64,000 nt of DNA from Streptomyces sp. NBC_01276 (GCF_041435355.1 NZ_CP108442.1:7314501-7378500), one strand, 5' to 3'. Positions 16,801 through 27,692 are shown, counted from the stretch's first letter. The notes: a model not told the origin generated them from the sequence alone. A program made the numbers and translations.

Positions 16801-17117
16801 TGTGGTTCCTTGGATGGGGGTGGCTCAGGCCGGACGGCACCGGGAATCGGGCCCCAGCCTTGATCAACTCGCGCAAGTTACCAGCCCGTAGGGCGTTGTT
16901 CATCTCCGTCCGTCGGCTTCCGGCCACCTCCGGAGGGACCCCTCTGCGGGCATGGCCGAAAAGTGCTGACGGAATCGCGGCGTCCGGTGGGCCGTCGGGG
17001 AGCAGGCGTATCGGCCATTCGGATTGGAGTCGGCGCGACGCGGAACGCCGCCCGGACAGCGGGAGCCCCCCGCCCTACCTTCGGGGACTGTTCCGCTTCT
17101 TCCCGAAAGGTGCATCC
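16801..17117. promoter_or_regulatory. Divergent intergenic region, phospholipase D / small secreted protein
   Basis: This 317-bp region must contain both promoters. TACCTT (17076-17081) is a possible -10 box for the small gene. GAAAGG lies upstream of ATG 17118. I see no gene or convincing operator here. Confidence 0.4.
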
Positions 17118-17318
17118 ATGCGATCTGTCCGTTCCGCATTCGCCGTCCTCGCCACCGCCGCCATCGTGCTCGCCGGCGCGGGCGCCGCGAGCGCCGACGT
17201 GAACGTGACCGTCCCGGAAGGCAGCCAGTACAACCTCGTCTTCGGCGACTGGTTCCAGTTCGCCGCCGACGACATCTTCAACGCGGGCAAGGACAACACC
17301 GTCGGTTCCAACAACTGA
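17118..17318 (+). CDS. Tiny secreted protein, function unknown
   Basis: This is a 66-residue precursor. The signal peptide (SAFAVLATAAIVLAGAGAASAD) would leave a mature peptide of about 39 residues, acidic and Asn/Phe-rich (YNLVFGDWFQFAADDIFNAG). It has no cysteine, so it is neither a chaplin nor a disulfide-stabilised peptide. Its own ribosome binding site and a powerful 17-bp terminator hairpin just after its stop argue that it is a real monocistronic gene. A surface or extracellular role is inferred only from the signal peptide. Confidence 0.75.
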   Translation: MRSVRSAFAVLATAAIVLAGAGAASADVNVTVPEGSQYNLVFGDWFQFAADDIFNAGKDNTVGSNN

Positions 17319-17333
17319 CGCGACGAGCCGTAC

Positions 17334-17375
17334 GGGCCCGGCCCGCCCCCGGTCGTACGGGGGCGGGCCGGGCCC
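17334..17375. terminator. Very strong bidirectional hairpin terminator
   Basis: A perfect 17-bp GC-only stem (starting GGGCCCGGCCCGCCCCC) with an 8-nt loop lies between the convergent small secreted protein and the arylsulfotransferase-like gene. Confidence 0.8.
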
Positions 17376-17384
17376 TGCCGCGCG

Positions 17385-18494
17385 TCAGAGCCAGGGGATC
17401 TGCTCCGCCCCGTACCGGTAGGCGCGGAAGACGGAGTTCTGCGCGCCGCGCGAGGACTCCAGGCCGGTGCCGCGGCTGAACGAGCCGAACTCCGGCACGA
17501 CGAACTCCCAGACCACGTCCCCCTCGGGGGTCACCTCGAAGAGCCGCCCGAAGGAACCCTCGGCGATGAACGTGTTGCCGTTGGGCAGGCGCTGGGCGCT
17601 GGACATGTACGGGCTGTAGAAGTTCTGCGGCGGATTGTCCTCGTACGACCACACCTGCTCGCCCGTCGTCGGGTCGAGCTCCAGCACCCGCGAGTACGGC
17701 ACGGACGTCGTGTCGCGGTAGGTCCCGTTGTCGAACACCAGAATGGTGCCGCCCGGCAGCTCGTGCGGGTGGTGCTGCTGCGCGAGGACGTCGGGGCCTA
17801 TCCGCCAGCGCACGGAGCCGTCGGCGCGGTCCACGGCCACCGTCGTCGACGCGCTGCGGAAGCCCACGACGATGCCGCCGTCGGCGAGTTCGTTGACGGT
17901 GTTGGCCATCGGCCAGTGCTCGCGGGCGAAGTGCGGGTTGAGCGGTACCTCCTCCGGGTCGAGGTGCTCGATCGCCGCCCAGCGCCAGACCGTCTCGCCC
18001 TCCCAGGTCAGCTCGTACACCACGTCCCCGTAGATCACCCCGCCCGGTGCCTCCGAGCCGGGGATGCCGCCGCGGATCCGGGCCGCGTCCGCCGGGGACA
18101 GCGGCTCCACGACGGTGATCAGCAGGTTGCCGTTGCGCAGGACGGAGGCGTCGTGGTGGTGGAAGGGGTGGCGGACCTCGCGCAGCACGGTGGAGTCCGG
18201 GGCGAGTTCCTGGAAGATGCCGCCGTGGTAGACGTCCCAGATGGGGAAGAGGCTCGGGCCGCCGGTGTCCTTGGCCGCGTAGAAGAGGGTGCCTCCCGGG
18301 AGCAGCTGGGCCTGACGGCCGGGCGGGTGCGGGGAGTTCCAGGTGTGGGCGGGCTCGCCGTCGATGCCGACGAGGTGGATCCGGCCGTCACCGGTGATCG
18401 GGGTGTAGAGGGTGTAGCCGCCGAAGCTGCGCCGCGGATCGTGGGCGCGCAGGCCGGTGCCGCGGCGGCGCAGGGTGTTCTGGTCGACGCTCAT
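17385..18494 (-). CDS. Arylsulfotransferase-like protein (ASST family beta-propeller)
   Basis: This is a 369-residue protein with repeated propeller blades (GRIHLVGIDGEPAHTW, VVYELTWEGETVWRW, VLELDPTTGEQVWSY, LFEVTPEGDVVWEF) and the conserved histidine-rich blocks HHHDASVLRNGNLLI and QQHHPHELPGGTILVFDNG. The family includes PAPS-independent aryl-sulfate sulfotransferases, which move sulfate between phenols through a phospho-His-like sulfohistidine. No signal peptide is seen, unlike many bacterial ASSTs. AGGA lies 7 nt before ATG 18494. It follows the sulfonate-type substrate-binding protein by 55 bp on the same strand, so it probably belongs to that operon and to organosulfur metabolism. Confidence 0.72.
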   Translation of the reverse strand: MSVDQNTLRRRGTGLRAHDPRRSFGGYTLYTPITGDGRIHLVGIDGEPAHTWNSPHPPGRQAQLLPGGTLFYAAKDTGGPSLFPIWDVYHGGIFQELAPDSTVLREVRHPFHHHDASVLRNGNLLITVVEPLSPADAARIRGGIPGSEAPGGVIYGDVVYELTWEGETVWRWAAIEHLDPEEVPLNPHFAREHWPMANTVNELADGGIVVGFRSASTTVAVDRADGSVRWRIGPDVLAQQHHPHELPGGTILVFDNGTYRDTTSVPYSRVLELDPTTGEQVWSYEDNPPQNFYSPYMSSAQRLPNGNTFIAEGSFGRLFEVTPEGDVVWEFVVPEFGSFSRGTGLESSRGAQNSVFRAYRYGAEQIPWL

Positions 18495-18549
18495 GGAGGG
18501 TCCTCCCTGGGTGGGTGGGGTGGGTGGGGTGGGTCGTACGGGGGCCGGT

Positions 18550-19557
18550 TCAGGGGGTGGTGACCGTGACGGCCGCCGGATCGGCCGCCCGCAGGGGGCC
18601 GGGCCGCAGCCGGGCCGACAGCGCGGACCGGTCGGCGGCGCCCGGCAGGGACCGGGCGGCCTTGGCCCAGGCGGCCTCGTCCGACAGATCGGCGAGCAGC
18701 TCGGGCGTCAGGCTCGCCCCGTAGGCGTAGCGGGGCTGGAAGGCGTCGACGTACCCGGCCTGGAGCGCGCCCTTGGACTGGGCCACCACGGCCGCCCGCG
18801 CCGCGGCCGGATCGGCGGCGGCGGCGCGCTGCGCGCCGAGCACCGTGCGCAGGACGGCGGTGGTCTCCTCGTCGCCCGCCGAGGGGCCCGCGACGAGGAG
18901 GGTGTGGGCGGTGTAGCCGGTGAAGGGGAGCTCGGCGTAACGGGCGCCGAGGGCGGTGCGGGCGGCGTCGTAGAAGCTGGGGAAGGTGACGCCGGCGTCG
19001 ACGTCGCCGCGGGCGAGGGCGGGGGCGACCTGGTTCGGGGCCAGGTTGACCACCGTCACGTCCGCCAAGGTCAGCCCGGCGGAGGCGAGCATCCGGGACA
19101 GGGCGTACTCGACGTTCGTGCCCTGCGGGACCCCGACCTTGAGGCCCTTGAGCGCGCCGAAACCGGTGACGGAGCGGTCGGTGCGGGTGAGCAGGCGCCA
19201 GTCCGAGAAGCGGGACAGGTCGGCCACGATCCGCACGTCGCGCCCGCCGAGCGCGGCCGTGACCGCGGGCAGGTCGCCCACGACCCCGAACCGGGCCTGG
19301 CCGCCGAGGACGGCGTTCAGTGCGTCGCGGCCGGTGGGCAGGGTGGTCAGGGTGGCGTCGAGGCCCTCGGCGGCCCAGAGCGAGCGCTCCTGGGCGAGGT
19401 AGACGGGCGCGGCGGCCAGCTGGTCGCTTCCGGCCAGGGTCACGGCGCGCCGTCCGCCGCCGCCCCCGGCCCCGCCGTCGGCGTCGGCGCAGGCGGTGGC
19501 GAGGAGCGGGAACAGCGCGGCCAGCAGTACGACGGCCAGCGCGCGGGGTCTGGGCAT
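18550..19557 (-). CDS. ABC transporter substrate-binding lipoprotein (nitrate/sulfonate/taurine type)
   Basis: This is a 335-residue SsuA/TauA-like binding protein. A lipoprotein-type signal (LLAALFPLLATAC) precedes a periplasmic-binding fold: YLAQERSLWAAEGLDATL, ALNAVLGGQARFGVVGDLP, GLKVGVPQGTNVEYALSRML, and LARGDVDAGVTFPSFYDAA. It would capture an organosulfur anion or similar solute for the permease and ATPase encoded just upstream. ATG 19557 is preceded by GGAAGGA. It is third in the permease-ATPase-binding-protein-ASST gene order. Confidence 0.85.
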   Translation of the reverse strand: MPRPRALAVVLLAALFPLLATACADADGGAGGGGGRRAVTLAGSDQLAAAPVYLAQERSLWAAEGLDATLTTLPTGRDALNAVLGGQARFGVVGDLPAVTAALGGRDVRIVADLSRFSDWRLLTRTDRSVTGFGALKGLKVGVPQGTNVEYALSRMLASAGLTLADVTVVNLAPNQVAPALARGDVDAGVTFPSFYDAARTALGARYAELPFTGYTAHTLLVAGPSAGDEETTAVLRTVLGAQRAAAADPAAARAAVVAQSKGALQAGYVDAFQPRYAYGASLTPELLADLSDEAAWAKAARSLPGAADRSALSARLRPGPLRAADPAAVTVTTP

Positions 19558-19598
19558 GGTGGGTTCCTTCCGGGGATGGGGGATGGGGGATCGGGGGT

Positions 19599-20315
19599 TC
19601 AGGGGGTGGTGAGGTGGGCCGCGACGCTCTCGCGCAGGGCCGGGTCCGGGGGGCCCGCAGGGACCGGGTGGTCCGCGAGGACCCGGCCCGGGGAACCTCC
19701 GAGGACCACCACCCGCCCGGCCAGGGCGAGCGCCTCGTCGATGTCGTGCGTCACGAACAGCACGGTGGTGCCGCTGCGCTCCCACAGCTCGCGCAGCAGC
19801 GCCTGCATCCGCGTCCGCGTCAGCGCGTCCAGGGCCCCGAACGGCTCGTCCATCAGCAGCACCTCCGGCCGCGCGGCCAGCGCCCGCGCCAGCGCCACCC
19901 GCTGCTGCATCCCGCCGGACAGCTGCGCCGGGTACTTCTCGGCACCGTCCGCCAGCCCGACCTCCGCGAGCGCGGCCAGGGCCAGTTCGCGCCGGCGCGC
20001 ACGCGGCAGTCCGAGCCGTTTGAGGGCGAACTCGACGTTGCCGCGGGCCGTGCGCCAGGGGAAGAGCGCGTAGTGCTGGAAGACCACGCCCCGGTCCGGG
20101 CCCGGCCCCGTCACCTCCGTACCGCCGGCCGTCACCCGTCCCGTCGCGGGCCGCACGAAACCGGCGACCGTGTTCAGCACCGTGGACTTCCCGCAGCCGC
20201 TCGGCCCGAGCAGCGCCGTGAACGACCCCGCAGGGAACACCAGGTCCGTCGGCCGCAGCACCGGCGCGGCCCCGTACCCGACCGACAGCCCCTCCAGCCG
20301 TACCTCCAGGCTCAT
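19599..20315 (-). CDS. ABC transporter ATP-binding protein (SsuB/TauB-like)
   Basis: This is a 238-residue ATPase with Walker A GPSGCGKSTVLN, Q-loop VVFQHYALFPWRT, signature LSGGMQQRVALARAL, Walker B VLLMDEPFGALD and H-loop FVTHDIDEAL, typical of nitrate/sulfonate importers. ATG 20315 overlaps the permease stop by ATGA, so the two are translationally coupled. Gap to the binding-protein gene is 41 bp. Confidence 0.9.
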   Translation of the reverse strand: MSLEVRLEGLSVGYGAAPVLRPTDLVFPAGSFTALLGPSGCGKSTVLNTVAGFVRPATGRVTAGGTEVTGPGPDRGVVFQHYALFPWRTARGNVEFALKRLGLPRARRRELALAALAEVGLADGAEKYPAQLSGGMQQRVALARALAARPEVLLMDEPFGALDALTRTRMQALLRELWERSGTTVLFVTHDIDEALALAGRVVVLGGSPGRVLADHPVPAGPPDPALRESVAAHLTTP

Positions 20316-21091
20316 GACGCGCTCCAGTGCACCCAGCGACGCCCGACGGCGGCCAGCAGCAGGTCGGCGGCCACGCCCAGCAGCCCGAGGACCAGCAGCC
20401 CCGCGAACATCCGGTCCACCCGCAGGAACTGGCCGTCCACCTGCAGCCGGTACGCCAAACCGCTGTCCGCGCCGCCCAGTTCGGCGGCGACCAGTGCCAG
20501 CAGGGCCACCGAGGCCCCGTAGCGCAGGGCGGCCAGCAGCGCGGGCGCCGCGGCGGGCAGCAGGACCTCGGTGAACCGCCGGTGCAGGGGCGCCCCCAGC
20601 GACCGGGCGGCCCGCAGGTGCGACACCGGTACCCGCGACACCCCGTCGTGCACGTAGAGCCAGACCGCGAGGAGGACGGCGTAGGCGATCAGCAGCCGCT
20701 TGGCGTTCTCGCCGATGCCGAACCAGGCGGTCGCCAGCGGCACCAGCGCGACGGCCGGGATCGGGCGGAGGAAGGAGACCACCGGCGTGACGGCGGCCGA
20801 CAGCCGGGGAAGGTACCCCGTCGCGAAGCCGAGGGCGCCACCGGTCACCGCCCCCAGCGCGAAACCCTGCCCCGCGCGGGTCAGGCTGGCGCCGAGGTCG
20901 GTGGCCAGGGTCCCCTCGCGGGCACTGTCCCCGAGGGCCGCCGCGGTGTCGGCGGGGGAGGGCAGCAGTCCCGGGGCCACCGCCCCGGACCGGGCGAGCA
21001 GGTACCAGAGCGCGAGGACGGCACCGGCCGCGCCCAGGGCCGGGCCGAGCCGGCCGAGGGCCCGGCCGGCGGGGGAGGGGGAGGCTTGCAC
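20312..21091 (-). CDS. ABC transporter permease (SsuC/TauC-like)
   Basis: This is a 259-residue membrane protein with about six helices and the EAA-type loop (RAARSLGAPLHRRFTEVLLPAAAPALLAAL, read in parts) that docks on the ATPase. GTG 21091 follows GAGGAG by 7 nt. It is the first gene of the operon and divergent from the XRE-cupin regulator, with an operator-like palindrome in between. Confidence 0.88.
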   Translation of the reverse strand: MQASPSPAGRALGRLGPALGAAGAVLALWYLLARSGAVAPGLLPSPADTAAALGDSAREGTLATDLGASLTRAGQGFALGAVTGGALGFATGYLPRLSAAVTPVVSFLRPIPAVALVPLATAWFGIGENAKRLLIAYAVLLAVWLYVHDGVSRVPVSHLRAARSLGAPLHRRFTEVLLPAAAPALLAALRYGASVALLALVAAELGGADSGLAYRLQVDGQFLRVDRMFAGLLVLGLLGVAADLLLAAVGRRWVHWSAS

Positions 21092-21114
21092 GGGACGACT
21101 CCTCGGGGGTGTTA

Positions 21115-21145
21115 ATAAGTGAGGTCAATAATTGACCACGCTTAT
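21115..21145. promoter_or_regulatory. Extended palindromic operator between ABC operon and XRE-cupin gene
   Basis: The core GGTCAAT-A-ATTGACC (21123-21137) is a perfect palindrome. Flanking ATAAGTG (21115-21121) and CGCTTAT (21139-21145) extend it with one mismatch, all symmetric about 21130. It lies 23 bp upstream of the permease start and is AT-rich against its surroundings. Confidence 0.6.
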
Positions 21146-21221
21146 CAACGGGGTGTTGCGGCGGTGTGAAACCGTCCGGGTCCACCCGGGCCCGTGCGGG
21201 CGATGGGATACGTTCACCTGC

Positions 21222-21794
21222 GTGTCTCGACCCGAACCCACACCCGAAGCGCTGGAGGTCGGCCGGGCGATCCGCGAGTGCCGCACCGCGCGCCGCGTGT
21301 CCATGGCCGCGCTCGCCACCCGCTCGGGCCTCTCCCAGCCCTTCCTCAGCCAGCTGGAACGCGGACTGGCCACCCCCAGCCTGAGCTCGATCTACCGCAT
21401 CGCCGAGGCGCTCGACGTCACGCCCGGTACCTTCCTGCGCCCCCCGGAGCGCCCCGGAGTCGTCAGCCACGAGAGCGACCCGCAGGTGATCCGGGTGAGC
21501 GAGGCCGCCGGACAGGTGGCGCGGGTGCTCATCCCGGGCGGACGCAGCGGCCTGATGGAGGCCTACGAGCACCACTTCGAGCCCGGCCGGGGCGAGCGCG
21601 GCTGGTTCGCGCACCCCGGCGAGGACTTCCTCTACGTACTGGAGGGCGAGGTCCTGCTCGAAGTCGAGGGCGAGGAGCCCTTGTTGCTGCGAGCGGGCCG
21701 GAGCGCCCACCACCGGGGCGACCTGCCGCACCGCTGCTCGCTGCCGGAGGGCGGCTCGGCGGCCCGCACCCTGCTGGTCATCGCGAACGCGTAG
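21222..21794 (+). CDS. XRE-family regulator with C-terminal cupin domain
   Basis: This is a 190-residue protein. The helix-turn-helix (MAALATRSGLSQPFLSQLE) occupies the first third and the cupin (WFAHPGEDFLYVLEGEVLLE, HRGDLPHRCSLPEGG) the rest. Such regulators sense small metabolites, often sulfur, amine or polyol compounds. GTG 21222 is chosen because TACGTT (21209-21214) ends 7 nt before it and no ribosome binding site exists, indicating a leaderless mRNA. The longer frame from 21132 would run through the promoter and near the palindrome. It probably controls the divergent ABC/ASST operon. Confidence 0.82.
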   Translation: MSRPEPTPEALEVGRAIRECRTARRVSMAALATRSGLSQPFLSQLERGLATPSLSSIYRIAEALDVTPGTFLRPPERPGVVSHESDPQVIRVSEAAGQVARVLIPGGRSGLMEAYEHHFEPGRGERGWFAHPGEDFLYVLEGEVLLEVEGEEPLLLRAGRSAHHRGDLPHRCSLPEGGSAARTLLVIANA

Positions 21795-21803
21795 CGGCGT
21801 CCC

Positions 21804-22307
21804 TCACGCGGGGGCGGCGTAGCACCGCACGGTCACCGTGCGCCCGGGGCCCCAGTGCTGCTCGACGCTTCCCAGCGGGCTCCAGCCGAGGCGGTCGTAG
21901 AGGGCGACGGCCGCCGTGTCGGAGGCCAGTACGTCGAGCACGGGACGCAGTCCGCGCGCCCGCGCCTCGCGCACGGCCCGCCCCAACAGCAGGGCGCCGG
22001 CCCCCAGACCCCGCGCGGCCGGGGCGACGAAGAGCCGGCCGACCACGGCCACTGCCTCCACGGGTGCGCCGGACCGCCGGCACCACAGCGCGGGCGCGGC
22101 ATCGTCCGGCCGGCTGCGGGAGAGCGCCACATGACCGGCCGTCGTCCCGTCGTGCCCGGCCACCCAGGCGTCGAGGAGCGCCGGCGGTGACAGCCACCGC
22201 TCGGGCCGCTCCGGCCAGTCCACGGGATAGCCGTCGCTGCGGTGGACCTCGGCTAGCACGCGTGCGCACGCGCCGAGGTCACGGGGTTCACGGCGCCGGA
22301 CGTCCAT
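21804..22307 (-). CDS. GNAT-family N-acetyltransferase
   Basis: This is a 167-residue protein with the acetyl-CoA-binding GNAT core: VAVVGRLFVAPAARGLGAGALLL (R/QxxGxG/A motif as RGLGAG) followed by VLASDTAAVALYDRLGWSPLG. It acetylates an unknown small molecule or protein. It converges on the XRE-cupin gene with a 9-bp gap. The ATG at 22307 lacks a clear ribosome binding site, and a TTG 12 nt further upstream is also in frame. Confidence 0.8.
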   Translation of the reverse strand: MDVRRREPRDLGACARVLAEVHRSDGYPVDWPERPERWLSPPALLDAWVAGHDGTTAGHVALSRSRPDDAAPALWCRRSGAPVEAVAVVGRLFVAPAARGLGAGALLLGRAVREARARGLRPVLDVLASDTAAVALYDRLGWSPLGSVEQHWGPGRTVTVRCYAAPA

Positions 22308-22336
22308 CCCGCCATGCAACCACGAGGGCCGTGCCG

Positions 22337-24943
<2,607 letters not shown>

Positions 24944-25131
24944 CCAGCGCCCCACCTTGCTGCTCACACCCGGCCCGGCCGGTTCTCGCCGTAGTCGTCA
25001 TCACCATCGGCGCGGCCGCAGGCCGGCCCGCCGATCACCTAGATGTGCCGCGCACCCTGCGCGTTCCCCCGGTTCGAACCTGTGACCGTTCGGTCATACT
25101 CCCGCCTCCGCCGCTCCCTTCGGCATCCGGT

Positions 25132-25160
25132 TTGACGCGCCCGCGATGACTCTGCACTAT
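25132..25160 (+). promoter_or_regulatory. Probable promoter of the YtrA-type operon
   Basis: TTGACG (25132-25137) and CACTAT (25155-25160) are 17 bp apart. The predicted start lies inside the adjacent palindromic operator, so bound repressor would block initiation. Confidence 0.5.
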
Positions 25161-25181
25161 TCCACTAACGTGTTAGTGGAA
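25160..25181. promoter_or_regulatory. GntR (YtrA-type) operator
   Basis: TTCCACTAAC-GT-GTTAGTGGAA is a perfect 10-bp inverted repeat ending 12 bp before the GntR start codon. Position and symmetry indicate autoregulation of the regulator-ABC operon. Confidence 0.7.
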
Positions 25182-25193
25182 TGAGGTGGAGGT

Positions 25194-25613
25194 ATGGAGT
25201 TCCGGGTCGACCGGCGCAGCGGCGTCGCCACCTACCTGCAGCTCGTGACCCAGGTGAAGCAGGCGCTGCGCCTGGGCGTGCTGGAACCGGGGGACCGGCT
25301 GCCGACAGCCCGTGAAGTGGTCGCGGCCACCGCGATCAATCCCAACACCGTCCTCAAGGCGTACCGGGAGCTGGAGCGCGAAGGGCTCGTGGAGCCCCGT
25401 CCCGGCGCGGGCACCTTCGTACGCCGGTCCCTGTCCCGCCCCGAGGCGGCGGCGGACTCCCCGCTGCGCACCGCCCTGGCCGCCTGGATGGTCCGGGCGC
25501 GCGAGGCGGGCCTGGACCGGGAGGACATCACGGCGCTCATCACGGCCGCCGTGGAGGACAGCTTCAACAACTCCGGGCCCCGGCCCGGACCGTCGAGAGA
25601 GGACACGGCGTGA
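25194..25613 (+). CDS. GntR-family regulator, YtrA subfamily
   Basis: This is a 139-residue short GntR protein. The winged helix (GDRLPTAREVVAATAINPNT followed by VLKAYRELEREGLVEPRPGAGTFV) is joined to a two-helix dimerisation tail of the YtrA type, without an effector domain. Such regulators repress ABC exporters and respond to cell-wall-active compounds. ATG 25194 follows GAGGTGGAGG. It is the first gene of a three-gene operon linked by GTGA overlaps. Confidence 0.88.
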   Translation: MEFRVDRRSGVATYLQLVTQVKQALRLGVLEPGDRLPTAREVVAATAINPNTVLKAYRELEREGLVEPRPGAGTFVRRSLSRPEAAADSPLRTALAAWMVRAREAGLDREDITALITAAVEDSFNNSGPRPGPSREDTA

Positions 25614-26560
25614 GCGATCCGACCCACGCGCCGGCACTACGGGCAACCCGGCTCGGACGGGCGTACGGAGGCCGGCCGGCCCTGCACGCGTGCGACGTCG
25701 AACTGCCCGCCGGGCACATCACCGCACTCGTCGGCCCCAACGGGGCCGGCAAGAGCACCCTGCTCCAGCTCGGTGCCGGGCTGCTCCGCCCCGACAGCGG
25801 GCGGATACACGTCTTCGGCCACGCCCCCGGCACCGCCGTGGCCCGCCACCGCACCGCGTTCCTCGCGCAGGAGAAGCCGCTGCACGCCCGCTTCACCGTC
25901 GCCGACACCCTGCGCCTGGGCCGCATGCTGAACCCGGGCCGCTGGGACCAGGCCGTCGCCGAACGCCTCGTACGCTCCGGGGACATCCCCCTGAACGCCC
26001 GCGTCGGCGCCCTGTCCGGCGGCAACCGCACCAGGGTCGCCCTGGCCCTGGTCCTCGGCAAGCGCGCCGATCTGCTCCTGCTGGACGAGCCGCTCGCCGA
26101 CCTCGACCCGCTCGCCCGTCACGAGGTGATGTCCCTGCTCATGGCCGAGGCCGCCGAGCGGGGCACGACCATCGTGATGTCCTCGCACGTCCTGGCCGAA
26201 CTGGACGAGGTCTGCGACCGCGTGCTCCTCCTCAAGGGCGGCGTCCCCCGCCTGTCGGGTGACATCCAGGAGCTCTGCGACGGGCACGCCTGGCTCACCG
26301 GGCGCGCCGACCCGATGGAGAAGGACGGACTGCCACGTGCCTTCGACCGCGGCGCGGTCGTGCATTCCGCCGTCAGCGGCCGTCAGGTCACCGCCCTCGT
26401 CCGTACGGCGCCCGGCGCCCCGCTGCCCGCGGGGACCGATGAGCGCTGGATCGTCGAAACCCCCTCCCTGGAAACCCTGTTGCTCGCACACCTCCGCGGC
26501 GCCGCGACCCCCGCGACCCCCGTGACCACCGCCCCGACCACCGAGGAGGCCGCCGCGTGA
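25610..26560 (+). CDS. ABC transporter ATP-binding protein (YtrB-like)
   Basis: This is a 316-residue ATPase. It has Walker A GPNGAGKSTLLQ, a modified signature LSGGNRTRVALALVL (Asn at the usual Gln position), Walker B LLLLDEPLADLDPL, and VMSSHVLAELDEVCDRVLLL. The last 90 residues are an extension with a beta-rich domain (WLTGRADPMEK, VTALVRTAPGAPLP) common in drug- and bacitracin-type exporters. GTG 25610 overlaps the GntR stop (GTGA). It pairs with the permease encoded next. Confidence 0.88.
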   Translation: MSDPTHAPALRATRLGRAYGGRPALHACDVELPAGHITALVGPNGAGKSTLLQLGAGLLRPDSGRIHVFGHAPGTAVARHRTAFLAQEKPLHARFTVADTLRLGRMLNPGRWDQAVAERLVRSGDIPLNARVGALSGGNRTRVALALVLGKRADLLLLDEPLADLDPLARHEVMSLLMAEAAERGTTIVMSSHVLAELDEVCDRVLLLKGGVPRLSGDIQELCDGHAWLTGRADPMEKDGLPRAFDRGAVVHSAVSGRQVTALVRTAPGAPLPAGTDERWIVETPSLETLLLAHLRGAATPATPVTTAPTTEEAAA

Positions 26561-27510
26561 AGGGCGTCCTCTGGCTGGCCTGGCGCCAGCAGCGGCCGAT
26601 GATCCTGGCGGGCGCCGCCGTGCTGGTCGCCTGCGCGGCCTGGGTGGTCTACCGGCGCTCCGAGATGATGTCGCTGATCGACGCCACCGGATGGGTGCCC
26701 TGTCCGGGCTGGAACGGCGGCTGCGAGAGCCCCGCCACCTTCCAGATCATGGACGGCAACTCCACCGGGATCCGCGCGCTCGGCACCCTCGGGCTCGCAC
26801 TGCCCGCCCTCATCGGCGTGTTCTGGGGCGCTCCGCTCATCGGCCGGGAGCTGGAGACCGGCACGATCAAGCCGGCCCTCACCCAAGGGGTCGGCCCGCG
26901 CCGCTGGTTCGCCGCCCGCTTCGGTCTCGCGGCGCTCTTCACCCTGCTCGCCTCGACGGTCATCGCGGCCCTCGTCGCCTGGTGGTGGGCCCCCATCGCC
27001 AACACCCTCGACGGGCCGTACTGGCACGACCCCTCCATCTACAACGCCACCGGCCCGGCCTCCGTGGCCTGCGCCCTCTTCGCGCTCACCGTCGGCACCC
27101 TCGCGGGACTGCTGGTGCGCCGGGTACTGCCCGCCATGGGCGCGGCCCTGCTGGCGATCGGCACGGTCATGGCGTTCGTGACCTACTTCCGCCGCAGCTG
27201 GATCGACCCCGAGACCCGGATCACCCCGGGCATGACGCCCAAGCGGCCCGTCGGAAGCGCCTGGTCCACCGGGGAGTTCGGCTACCTGACGCCCGACGGG
27301 CGCGAGCACTCCATCTGGAACGTCTGCCAGACCTCGGGGGAGGAACTGCGGCAGTGCATGGCCGAGCACGACTTCGTCGCCCGGTACCACAAGGTCTACC
27401 CCAGCGGCGACTTCTGGACGTTCCAGTGGATCGACACGGCCCTCTACGCGGGCGCCGCCGCCCTGCTCCTCGCGCTCACCGTCGCCCTGCTGCGCCGCCG
27501 CCTCGCCTGA
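26557..27510 (+). CDS. ABC transporter permease
   Basis: This is a 317-residue ABC-2-like membrane protein with about six helices (ILAGAAVLVACAAWVV, LGLALPALIGVFWGAPLIG, and a last helix AGAAALLLALTVALL). A GRELETGTIKPALTQGV coupling segment and a sizeable extracytoplasmic loop with cysteines (CPGWNGGC, WNVCQ) are present. GTG 26557 overlaps the ATPase stop (GTGA). A 10-bp tandem repeat begins 34 bp past its stop. Confidence 0.85.
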   Translation: MKGVLWLAWRQQRPMILAGAAVLVACAAWVVYRRSEMMSLIDATGWVPCPGWNGGCESPATFQIMDGNSTGIRALGTLGLALPALIGVFWGAPLIGRELETGTIKPALTQGVGPRRWFAARFGLAALFTLLASTVIAALVAWWWAPIANTLDGPYWHDPSIYNATGPASVACALFALTVGTLAGLLVRRVLPAMGAALLAIGTVMAFVTYFRRSWIDPETRITPGMTPKRPVGSAWSTGEFGYLTPDGREHSIWNVCQTSGEELRQCMAEHDFVARYHKVYPSGDFWTFQWIDTALYAGAAALLLALTVALLRRRLA

Positions 27511-27544
27511 CGGCCGCCGCGGCCCGACCCGCAGCGGCGGCGGC

Positions 27545-27650
27545 CCCGTACCACCCCGTACCACCCCGTACCACCCCGTACCACCCCGTACCACCCCGTA
27601 CCACCCCGTACCACCCCGTACCACCCCGTACCACCCCGTACCACCCCGCA
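27545..27650. repeat. Decanucleotide tandem repeat in an intergenic region
   Basis: About 10.5 near-perfect copies of a CCACCCCGTA unit lie between the permease stop (27510) and the methyltransferase start (27693). Only the last unit deviates (CGCA). The period matches one turn of B-DNA. No gene lies here, and the tyrosine/glycine-rich minus-strand reading is an artefact of the repeat. Confidence 0.95.
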
Positions 27651-27692
27651 CCGTCCAGTTCGCCTTCCGCCCGCATCCCAGGGGGACCCCTC

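Noticed and set aside
25068..25085. GGTTCGAACC resembling a tRNA T-arm
   Set aside because: No acceptor, D or anticodon stems can be built around it, so it is a chance palindrome in the intergenic region.
26383..27651. Minus-strand frames rich in repeated Gly-Trp-Tyr units
   Set aside because: The repeating peptide is only the translated 10-bp tandem repeat, and the rest is antisense to the ABC permease and methyltransferase genes.
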